Below, piece by piece: positions 1 through 6,006 of a DNA stretch of 7,717 bases. Source of the stretch: Anaerolineales bacterium (GTDB lineage Bacteria > Chloroflexota > Anaerolineae > Anaerolineales > Villigracilaceae). A program made the translations under genes and the position numbers. The DNA lies in NCBI GenBank assembly GCA_025938055.1, contig JAICQC010000222.1, positions 1 to 7,717 of the forward strand. The letters are read 5' to 3'. The notes under the pieces are model-generated. The model made no database searches. It was not told the DNA's origin and worked only from the letters and a program-made list of their open reading frames with translations. Each line of letters starts with the position of its first letter. Within the stretch, counting starts at the first letter, position 1.

Positions 1-680
1 ACTTCGAAGACTACCTGCACATGTTCTCGGCATGGTACAACGCTCCCATCCGCGGGGCTGGGAAACCCATGCCGAATGTCACTGCGCAAGGCATCACACT
101 GATCAACTTCGGCATGGGCAGCCCCAATGCCGCCACGGTGATGGACCTGCTGGGCGCGGTGAAACCCAAGGCGTGCCTGCTGCTCGGAAAATGCGGCGGG
201 CTCAAGAAGAAGAACAACCTCGGCGACCTGATCCTGCCGATTGCGGCGATCCGCGGCGAAGGCACGTCGAACGATTACTTCCCGCCCGAGGTCCCGGCAT
301 TGCCTGCCTTCAACCTGCAGAAAGCCGTCTCCACCACCATCCGCAACTACAAGCAGGACTACTGGACCGGCACGGTCTATACGACCAATCGCCGCGTCTG
401 GGAACACGACGAGAAGTTCAAGGCGTACCTGCGTCTCATCCGTGCCATGGCAGTCGACATGGAGACGGCGACCCTTTTCAGCGTCGGCTTCTACAATAGA
501 ATCCCCATGGGCGCACTGCTGCTGGTTTCTGACCAGCCGATGACGCCCAGCGGCGTCAAGACGGCAAGGAGCGACAGGAAGGTGACGGAGAAATATCTGG
601 AAATGCACCTGCGCATCGGCATCGATTCGCTCAAGGAACTCATCAACAAGGGGGAAACGGTCAAACACCTGCGGTTCTAG
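1..680 (+). CDS. amn: AMP nucleosidase, short type (5'-truncated by window edge)
   Basis: This enzyme would hydrolyse AMP to adenine and ribose 5-phosphate in the cytoplasm (purine salvage and AMP-level control). The reading frame is open from base 3, so the gene begins upstream; about 226 residues are visible, and short AMP nucleosidases are near 255-260, so roughly 30 residues are missing. I recognise the family from several blocks: NFGMGSPNAATVMDLL, LLGKCGGLKKKNNLGDLILP, RGEGTSNDYFPPEVPALPAF, TGTVYTTNRRVWEHD, the ribose-site block AVDMETATLF (around base 456) and the catalytic-type LLVSDQPM (Asp near base 531). These are typical of the nucleoside-phosphorylase fold as used by short Bacteroidetes-like AMP nucleosidases, which lack the extra N-terminal domain of the E. 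coli enzyme. An internal ATG at 21 is not the real start, because conserved residues precede it. It ends 83 bases before the TIR gene, which has its own promoter, so the two are probably not co-transcribed by design. Confidence 0.93.
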   Translation, partial: FEDYLHMFSAWYNAPIRGAGKPMPNVTAQGITLINFGMGSPNAATVMDLLGAVKPKACLLLGKCGGLKKKNNLGDLILPIAAIRGEGTSNDYFPPEVPALPAFNLQKAVSTTIRNYKQDYWTGTVYTTNRRVWEHDEKFKAYLRLIRAMAVDMETATLFSVGFYNRIPMGALLLVSDQPMTPSGVKTARSDRKVTEKYLEMHLRIGIDSLKELINKGETVKHLRF

Positions 681-714
681 AGGCTGGACAGTGAGAGTGC
701 TCCCGAAGGATTTG

Positions 715-743
715 TTGACTTATGCCGCGTAATTTCGTATGAT
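715..743 (+). promoter_or_regulatory. Sigma70-type promoter of the TIR gene
   Basis: TTGACT (715-720) and TATGAT (738-743) are separated by exactly 17 bases. Each box matches five of six positions of the housekeeping consensus. The predicted transcription start near 749-751 would leave a 5' leader of only about 13-15 bases before the ATG at 764. That leader has no clear Shine-Dalgarno sequence; the only purine run, AAGG at 744-747, would lie upstream of the transcription start. The gene is therefore probably translated from a very short leader. Confidence 0.75.
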
Positions 744-763
744 AAGGCAACTCGAAACCGCAC

Positions 764-2410
764 ATGGCACAAGTCTTTACCAGTTATTCAAGGCGTGATA
801 CCGAAACTGTCGATAAGTTCGTCGGGGAGATGACGCGGGCAGGTATCACGGTCTGGATCGACCGGGAGGCGATCAAAGCGGGGAATCAGTGGCGCGTACA
901 GATCGTCGAGGCGATCGATACCTGTCATGCCTTTTTGCTGATGCTCTCGCCCAACTCCGCCGCATCCGACAACGTCCGCAAGGAGATCGACCTCTCGCAG
1001 GATTCCGGGCGCACCATCTTCGCCGTCATGCTCGAGCCGACCAAACTACCCGCCGAGATCCGCTACCAACTGGCGGGGCTGCAATTCATCGACGTGCAGA
1101 TGCTGGGGTTCGAGAACGCCGTCAGCCAGCTTATCGAGACGATCACGGTGCATCTTGCCAGGTTCGAGCCCGCGCCGGAACCCGAGACCCGCCAGGTGGA
1201 GCTGGTCATTCAGGGCGTCGATTTGAAGGCGTTCACAGCCGATAAGCAGCAGCAACTGCTCGACTTCATCTCACAACTGACCAGCGCGGACCGCTCCCAG
1301 CTGCAGATCGCCAACATGACGGCGGGCAGCGTCCATGTCTTTGTAGATATGCCTGCCAGGGCTGCCTTCGAACTGAAGACCCTGGCGCTCAACCGCGACC
1401 CGCGCTTCAAAGAGCCGGGCATTACCTCCCTGCGGCTGAATGGCGACGCAAAGTATGTCAATATCTCTCTGGGGAAACTGGTGCTCGCTGCAACCGTCAG
1501 CCCTCTTATGGCGTTGTGGCTCAGGATTCCCGCACTCTTTGCCCCTGTGCTCGGAGCAACGATCGGCAAGGTGCTGACCGTTTCCCTGGCGGCGATTCTT
1601 CTCGCCGGGGCAGGCATCTCTGCCTCCGGGGCGCTCGGTCCGCTACTTGCTCCACCGCCGACCGCTACGCCGTTCTTCACCCTCACCACTCTGCCGCCCA
1701 CGGAGACGCCAAGCCCAACGCACACGCCCACTATCCCTGCGACAGAGACCGTCACCCTGACGCCCAGCGCGACCGCCACACCCTCGTCCACTCCCACCGC
1801 CGCGCCCATCTATCAGACGCTGACGGGTGAGCTCATAAACCGCGTTCCCTGCCGCCACGGACCGGGCAATATCTATCTGTATCGATTTGGCTTGATCCCC
1901 GGCAACCGCATGGAAGTCCGGGGGCGAGTGGACGTTCAGGCTGGACGGGAACTTCAGACCTGGTTGTGGGGACTGCCCGAGTTCTTTCCGGATGTGTGTT
2001 GGGTCAATGCCCGGGACGTGAAGCTGGATGGTGAGCTTTCCAGCCTGGAAGTAGTCTACCCGGAGAAAGTGGACTTGCCGTTCCTGCGAGATCCGCGCTG
2101 GCCCATCCCGCAAAACATGGAGGTCGAGCGCCTGGATGATCAGGTCACGGTCAGTTGGGACTTCTTCGATGTGCCGCTGGGCGAACGCGAGAGTGCAAAC
2201 AGCCCGCGCTATATCCTGGAAGCATGGCTGTGCCGCGACGGGCAGCTGAGGTTTACTTCCGTGCCCGTCTATGAGTTCACGGAAGTATCTGTGCTCGACC
2301 AGGCAGGTTGTTCAGAGCCTTCGCACGGACGTATTGTTCTGGCAGAAAAACACGGCTATGTCGGACCGGTCGAGATTGGGTGGCCCCCACAGGCAACACC
2401 GACGCCCTAA
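764..2410 (+). CDS. Membrane-anchored TIR-domain protein with Pro/Thr stalk and SH3-like ectodomain
   Basis: 548 residues. Residues 1-130 form a TIR domain: beta-A block VFTSYSRRD (4-12), VWIDREAIKAG (30-40) with W43, LLMLSPNSAAS (58-68) and VRKEI (71-75). Glu74 aligns with the catalytic glutamate of NAD-cleaving TIRs such as SARM1 E642 (WVHKEI), so NADase or NAD-derived signal synthesis is plausible but unproven. Residues about 144-226 form a small alpha/beta module (VELVIQGVDL, a helix, then AGSVHVFVDMP) of a kind found beside signalling effectors; I cannot name it surely. Two hydrophobic stretches follow, 236-264 (interrupted by Arg254) and 269-292, then a Pro/Thr-rich stalk (298-348). Next comes an SH3-like domain (about 350-422; RHGPGNIYLY, DVCWVNARDVKLDG) and a beta-rich, possibly Fn3-like, end (448-540). 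The start at ATG 764 fits the promoter at 715-743. Likely roles are envelope sensing coupled to a TIR effector, either stress signalling or phage defence; the choice is inference. Confidence 0.88.
   Translation: MAQVFTSYSRRDTETVDKFVGEMTRAGITVWIDREAIKAGNQWRVQIVEAIDTCHAFLLMLSPNSAASDNVRKEIDLSQDSGRTIFAVMLEPTKLPAEIRYQLAGLQFIDVQMLGFENAVSQLIETITVHLARFEPAPEPETRQVELVIQGVDLKAFTADKQQQLLDFISQLTSADRSQLQIANMTAGSVHVFVDMPARAAFELKTLALNRDPRFKEPGITSLRLNGDAKYVNISLGKLVLAATVSPLMALWLRIPALFAPVLGATIGKVLTVSLAAILLAGAGISASGALGPLLAPPPTATPFFTLTTLPPTETPSPTHTPTIPATETVTLTPSATATPSSTPTAAPIYQTLTGELINRVPCRHGPGNIYLYRFGLIPGNRMEVRGRVDVQAGRELQTWLWGLPEFFPDVCWVNARDVKLDGELSSLEVVYPEKVDLPFLRDPRWPIPQNMEVERLDDQVTVSWDFFDVPLGERESANSPRYILEAWLCRDGQLRFTSVPVYEFTEVSVLDQAGCSEPSHGRIVLAEKHGYVGPVEIGWPPQATPTP
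1655..1807 (+). repeat. Low-complexity Pro/Thr stalk coding tract (TIR protein)
   Basis: Codes for residues 298-348, made of TP, TATP, TETPSPTHTP-like units without a strict period. It joins the last hydrophobic segment to the SH3-like domain. Such tracts usually act as extended, possibly glycosylated spacers outside the membrane. Similar tracts occur at 4930-5040 and 6826-6960. Confidence 0.85.
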
Positions 2411-2437
2411 AAACCAAACCCCACCGTAGCGTTTTTC

Positions 2438-2472
2438 ATCCCATCCATATAAGGGATTTCACCTCTATCCCT
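2438..2472 (+). promoter_or_regulatory. Mutually exclusive short hairpins between TIR and GGDEF genes
   Basis: ATCCC (2438-2442), GGGAT (2453-2457) and ATCCC (2467-2471) follow each other. The middle element can pair with either flank: upstream as a 5-bp stem with a 10-base loop, or downstream as a 6-bp stem AGGGAT/ATCCCT (2452-2457 with 2467-2472) with a 9-base loop. No T-run follows either stem, so neither is a standard intrinsic terminator. The stems are short and may be chance, or the inverted repeat may be a protein-binding site just upstream of the candidate -10 at 2489. Confidence 0.25.
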
Positions 2473-2488
2473 GCATCGGCATATACGA

Positions 2489-2494
2489 TATTAT
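2489..2494 (+). promoter_or_regulatory. Candidate -10 box of the GGDEF gene
   Basis: TATTAT matches five of six positions of the -10 consensus. It ends 19 bases before the ATG at 2514, almost the same distance as the TIR promoter's -10 from its start codon (20 bases). No good -35 lies 16-18 bases upstream (TATCCC at 2466-2471), so this is weaker than the TIR promoter. A purine run, AAAGG at 2503-2507, sits six bases before the ATG and could serve as the ribosome binding site. Confidence 0.4.
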
Positions 2495-2513
2495 GTCTGG
2501 TCAAAGGTACTGA

Positions 2514-3680
2514 ATGCAGATCGACTTCCAGATTGATGTGCGGACCATCGCGCTCTTCGTCGCCATGACGTTTCTTATCCAGGGGACGGTGATTGGAGCC
2601 CAGGCTTACCTCATCCGGGACTTAAGACAATATCATGGGGTTGGCGCCGCGCTGGTGGCAAACCTGTGTGTGGCAGTGGGGTTAATGCTGCGGCTGTTTG
2701 TAGAGCAACTGCCCGAATTCCTGACCACCGTCCTGTCGAATGTTCTGCTGCTCTCGGGCTCCGGTCTTTTTTACGTCGCTCTGAGTCAATTCACAGGGCT
2801 CTCCTACAGCAAGTCGCTTGTGGGCGGGGTCATTATGGTTGCCCTGCTTTTCCTCACGTATTTCACATATCTGGATGACGACCTGAGCATGCGAATGATC
2901 ACTCTTTCGCTCGGGTCGCTGGCAATGGTTCTCATCCTGATCCACCAGCTCTGGCGAACACAGAAGACCTCCCTGCGCCTCAGCGCAAATCTGATGCTGG
3001 TCTCATTCATCGTCCATGGAATATTTCTGACGATCCGCACCATCAGCCTGATCCGTGCCCCTCCGCAGGACACGCTGGGGATTAGTCCCGTCCAATCTGC
3101 AACCTACCTTCTATCGTTCGCGATCAGTTTCTTCTGGTCCACCGGTTTCATTCTGATGGTGAGTCAGCGCCTGCGCAATGACCTGATGGAGGTCGCCACC
3201 ATTGATGTGCTGACACGTATCCCCAACCGGCGGGCGACGCAGGTGTTCCTGGAAAAGGAGCTTTCGCGGGCACAAAGGAACCAGGGTGAGTTTGCTGTAT
3301 TGTTGATCGATATCGACAACTTCAAGCAGGTCAACGACCGCTGGGGGCACGTCGTGGGCGACCATGTGCTGGTGCAGACTGCCAGCCTGTTCCAATCCGT
3401 GGTCCGCAAACAGGACTGGGTCGGTCGCTGGGGCGGCGAGGAATTCCTGATGATCCTGCCGGGCTCTCCACACTGCGATCTGGAGTCTATCGCCGAGCGG
3501 GTGCGCTGCGAGGTCGCCCGCTCAGAATACAGGCAGGGGACCGACTCGTTTCAGATCACCGTCTCCATTGGGGTCACCTGTGCGAATCAAGACAGTCTCG
3601 TGGACCAGATCCTCAAGAAAGCAGATGATGCCCTGTACCAGGCAAAGGTCACCAAGGATGCTGTCCGTGTATCGAGGTAG
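2514..3680 (+). CDS. Polytopic membrane diguanylate cyclase (GGDEF)
   Basis: 388 residues. The product would make cyclic di-GMP from two GTP at the inner face of the membrane. The N-terminal half (about 8-217) is a run of roughly seven hydrophobic segments, near 10-30, 43-62, 72-92, 103-120, 128-147, 157-178 and 196-217, without a large loop; this is a membrane sensor module I do not recognise by name. The GGDEF domain spans about 224-388. It has DVLTRIPNRR (231-240), the metal-binding DIDNFKQVND (266-275), the signature GGEEF (307-311), and an allosteric inhibitory RxxD site at R298-D301, five residues before GGEEF. SIGVT (351-355) and the ADDALYQAK helix (370-378) complete the domain. All catalytic residues are present, so it should be active and product-inhibited. 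No EAL or HD-GYP phosphodiesterase partner lies in the window. Start chosen at ATG 2514, with AAAGG six bases upstream. It lies 103 bases after the TIR gene, with its own candidate -10. Confidence 0.93.
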   Translation: MQIDFQIDVRTIALFVAMTFLIQGTVIGAQAYLIRDLRQYHGVGAALVANLCVAVGLMLRLFVEQLPEFLTTVLSNVLLLSGSGLFYVALSQFTGLSYSKSLVGGVIMVALLFLTYFTYLDDDLSMRMITLSLGSLAMVLILIHQLWRTQKTSLRLSANLMLVSFIVHGIFLTIRTISLIRAPPQDTLGISPVQSATYLLSFAISFFWSTGFILMVSQRLRNDLMEVATIDVLTRIPNRRATQVFLEKELSRAQRNQGEFAVLLIDIDNFKQVNDRWGHVVGDHVLVQTASLFQSVVRKQDWVGRWGGEEFLMILPGSPHCDLESIAERVRCEVARSEYRQGTDSFQITVSIGVTCANQDSLVDQILKKADDALYQAKVTKDAVRVSR

Positions 3681-3703
3681 GATTTGCTGAGCAGTCTTTG
3701 CAT

Positions 3704-3771
3704 CGGGGGTGAAAATATAGTCTTTGTCCAAATGAAGTGCGCGAAAAACAGAAACGATCACTCCCGCTTTT
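3704..3771 (+). terminator. Possible terminator-like long-loop hairpin after the GGDEF gene
   Basis: CGGGGGTGA (3704-3712) can pair with TCACTCCCG (3758-3766) over nine positions, one of them a G-U pair. The right arm is followed by C and TTTT (3768-3771). The 45-base loop is much longer than in a classic intrinsic terminator, so the call is tentative. It lies 24 bases after the GGDEF stop codon. Confidence 0.3.
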
Positions 3772-3870
3772 ACAGTGCCGGATTTCTGTAATCCAAATGT
3801 ACGGCTTGCCGCATTCTTCGCTCGTTATACTTATGCCCTGGCAATCTCGCTGTAGGACACCTTTATGGCG

Positions 3871-3895
3871 CAGTGTTTATATCAACTACAGTGTT
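3871..3895 (+). promoter_or_regulatory. Direct repeat CAGTGTT x2 upstream of the kinase gene
   Basis: CAGTGTT occurs at 3871-3877 and again at 3889-3895, an 18-base start-to-start distance, 24 bases before the kinase ATG. Between the copies lies a weak -10-like TATATC (3878-3883), with AGGACA (3854-3859) as a possible -35 at an 18-base spacing. The arrangement could be an operator over a promoter, but two 7-base copies can arise by chance. The rest of the 238-base gap (3681-3918) shows only the hairpin at 3704-3771 and a TATACT (3826-3831) without a well-placed -35. Confidence 0.25.
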
Positions 3896-3918
3896 GAGTT
3901 ATCGGAGACCTTGGCAGC

Positions 3919-5991
3919 ATGCAGGTGCAGAAGTTCAGCCGTTACGAGATCAAAGAGGCCCTGGGCACGGGTGGTATGGCGGCCGTTTACCGCGCCTACG
4001 ATCCGTTGTTCGAGCGGGACGTGGCGCTCAAGATCCTTAATCATGAGCTGCTCAACGACCCACAGGTGCGCGAACGTTTCGAACGCGAGACCAAGATCAT
4101 CGCCAGGCTCGAGCATGCCGCCATTGTACCGGTCTATGATGTGGGACGAGATAAGGACCAGTTATTCTTTGTCATGCGGTATATGTCGGGGGGCTCGCTG
4201 GTCGAACGCATCCAGAAGAGACTGCTTTCACTCAATGAAATTGCCCACATCCTCCAGCGTGTTGCTGCGGCGCTCGACTATGCCCACAGCCGGGGCGTCA
4301 TCCACCGCGATGTGAAACCCGGCAACATCCTGTTCGATGAGGATAACAATGCCTATATCTCTGACTTTGGGATTGCCAAGTTCGCCAACGCAGCCAGCAA
4401 ACTGACCAGCTCTGGCATCATCGGCACGCCCACCCACATGAGCCCCGAACAGGCACGCGGCGAAGGCGTGGATGGGCGAAGCGATATTTATTCATTGGGC
4501 GTGATCCTGTTCGAGATGCTGAGCGGCAAGACTCCCTTCGAAGCCACGACGCCGCTTGGCATGGCGTTCAAGCACGCCACGGAGCCCGCCCCGCACATCC
4601 GAGACATCAACCCCCATCTACCCGCCGGGGTGGAAGCCATCATCGCAAAAGTTCTGGCGAAGGAGCCAGAGCAGCGTTACTCCTCCGGCGCCAAGCTGGC
4701 AGACGCTTTCATAGCGACGCTTTCCGAGCCATTGCCATCCAACGTTAGCCTGGTCACGCCGATCGCCCTGTACTCCAGCCGCACTGCTGAGGAAATGACC
4801 GTACCTCCTACAGACCTGTCAATACCACGCCAGGCTCCATCGCGCTCCTGGATGTTTGGCGGAGTGGTCATCCTGGCGCTGGCGGCGTTTGCTCTCTGGG
4901 GCTTTCCCGGGTTCGCTGCAGGGCGCACCCGCTTGACCGCAACACCGAACCCTGCCACCACCACTTCCACCCCAACCCGCCTCCCGGCTGCTACCGCGAC
5001 GCATTCACCGGCTGAGACGCCTACACCCACGATTCCGGTCATCACCGAGATAGGAGGCGCAGACAAGATCGCACTGACCGCCAACGACGATATTTATGTG
5101 ATGGATATGGATGGCAGCAACATCCGCCAGGTGACCAATACCAACAAGCCCAAGTTCGACCTGCAGTGGTTACCGGGTGGCAGTGAGCTTATGTATGGCG
5201 AAGCCAATTGTATCTACAGGATCGATGCGGAAACCGCAGGCGCAGGAGCCGAAGAGATTGCCTGTTTTCAAGACCCGCGCTTCGACGGTTTCCATGTTTC
5301 TCCAGATGGCGAGCAGATCGCCCTGAGCATTGAGCGCCGCCTGCTGATTCTCCAGTTCGACGTGGAGGCGCTCTCCGGCGTTTCTTCTGCGTTTGAACTT
5401 CAAAATCTGCAAGAGCTCTGTCTCGACTACAGCGATGTGGCTGTGAAGGGCGCGCAATGGTCAGCAGACGGCGGGGGATTGGCAGTCCTGTACCAGAGCG
5501 TGATCGGGGAGCGCATGGGAGATACCGTGCGCGTCCTGGATGTGGACATGCAGCGCTGCCAGGATGTAGACCCACTCATTATGGATGAGTTCCCTTCCGG
5601 GCGGTTCGTTCCCGAGGGCTATGAGCGCCTTCCCATCCTGCCCTCCCATCACTGGGATGGCAGCCAGCGGTTCCTGTTCAACAGTCTTCAGCGCAATATG
5701 GGGTACGGCGAGCTCTATCTGTACAACATGTCCACGGCACTGATGAGCAAGATCAACCCGATCGATGGGGCGTGCTGTTACGGCGCGGCAGTCTTCAGCC
5801 CGGATGGCACGCATATTCTGGTGACGTTCCAGGATGTGCGCCGGGGCGCGGAGAGCGAGATGCAGCTATACTACATTCCCTTCGAGCAGATCGGTACGGA
5901 GGCGGAATTCAGCCCGCTCAAACTGCCGCTGCATTTCTTCCCGGACCTGCGAGAAAATATCCAGCTTGCGCTCCGCCCTGTTCTGCCGTAA
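3919..5991 (+). CDS. Transmembrane Ser/Thr protein kinase with external beta-propeller
   Basis: 690 residues. The N-terminal PknB-like kinase domain (about 8-268) has every key element: glycine loop GTGGMAAVY (16-24), VALK with Lys38, a helix-C glutamate (likely E57), HRDVKPGN (129-136) with catalytic Asp131, DFG (149-151), activation segment with GTPTHMSPEQ (169-178), and SDIYSLGVILFEM (188-200). It is an RD kinase, so activation-loop phosphorylation is expected. A juxtamembrane linker leads to one membrane span (311-329), then a Pro/Thr stalk (338-374) and a C-terminal domain with TolB/PD40-type blade motifs: DDIYVMDMDGSNIRQVT (390-406), SPDGEQIALS (461-470), WSADGGGLAVL (514-524) and FSPDGTHILV (627-636). 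The propeller probably lies outside and senses a ligand, where other bacterial kinases use PASTA repeats. The ATG at 3919 has GGAG (3904-3907) 11 bases upstream, rather far; it is preferred because the kinase domain begins a few residues later. No cognate phosphatase or FHA protein is in the window. Confidence 0.94.
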   Translation: MQVQKFSRYEIKEALGTGGMAAVYRAYDPLFERDVALKILNHELLNDPQVRERFERETKIIARLEHAAIVPVYDVGRDKDQLFFVMRYMSGGSLVERIQKRLLSLNEIAHILQRVAAALDYAHSRGVIHRDVKPGNILFDEDNNAYISDFGIAKFANAASKLTSSGIIGTPTHMSPEQARGEGVDGRSDIYSLGVILFEMLSGKTPFEATTPLGMAFKHATEPAPHIRDINPHLPAGVEAIIAKVLAKEPEQRYSSGAKLADAFIATLSEPLPSNVSLVTPIALYSSRTAEEMTVPPTDLSIPRQAPSRSWMFGGVVILALAAFALWGFPGFAAGRTRLTATPNPATTTSTPTRLPAATATHSPAETPTPTIPVITEIGGADKIALTANDDIYVMDMDGSNIRQVTNTNKPKFDLQWLPGGSELMYGEANCIYRIDAETAGAGAEEIACFQDPRFDGFHVSPDGEQIALSIERRLLILQFDVEALSGVSSAFELQNLQELCLDYSDVAVKGAQWSADGGGLAVLYQSVIGERMGDTVRVLDVDMQRCQDVDPLIMDEFPSGRFVPEGYERLPILPSHHWDGSQRFLFNSLQRNMGYGELYLYNMSTALMSKINPIDGACCYGAAVFSPDGTHILVTFQDVRRGAESEMQLYYIPFEQIGTEAEFSPLKLPLHFFPDLRENIQLALRPVLP
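4930..5040 (+). repeat. Low-complexity Pro/Thr stalk coding tract (kinase)
   Basis: Codes for residues 338-374 of the kinase, rich in TATP, TPTR and ETPTPT units. It links the single membrane span to the beta-propeller and is compositionally like the stalks in the TIR protein and the lipoprotein. Confidence 0.85.
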
Positions 5992-6006
5992 AACCTTCCC
6001 GACCGT

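Noticed and set aside
1655..1807. CRISPR-like or tandem DNA repeat
   Set aside because: The repeat is only at the level of amino-acid composition (Thr/Pro codons); there is no regular period or spacer structure.
1210..1809. 199-codon minus-strand open frame within the TIR gene
   Set aside because: It is the antisense of the Pro/Thr stalk, giving a Val/Gly-rich artefact, and has no motif of its own.
764..2410. Complete Thoeris, CBASS or Pycsar defence operon
   Set aside because: Only the TIR domain is reminiscent of Thoeris. No ThsA-like, cyclase/CD-NTase or Cap-type partner is present in the window.
3806..3831. TTGCCG...TATACT promoter for the kinase
   Set aside because: TATACT is a good -10 but the spacing to TTGCCG is only 14 bases, too short for a normal sigma70 promoter; not called as a promoter.
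3737..4315. 192-codon plus-strand open frame overlapping the kinase start
   Set aside because: It overlaps the conserved kinase N-terminus in another frame, is rich in Ser/Arg/Cys and shows no domain.
5461..5814. 117-codon minus-strand open frame within the kinase propeller region
   Set aside because: It is the shadow of conserved propeller coding sequence, with no motif and no start signal.
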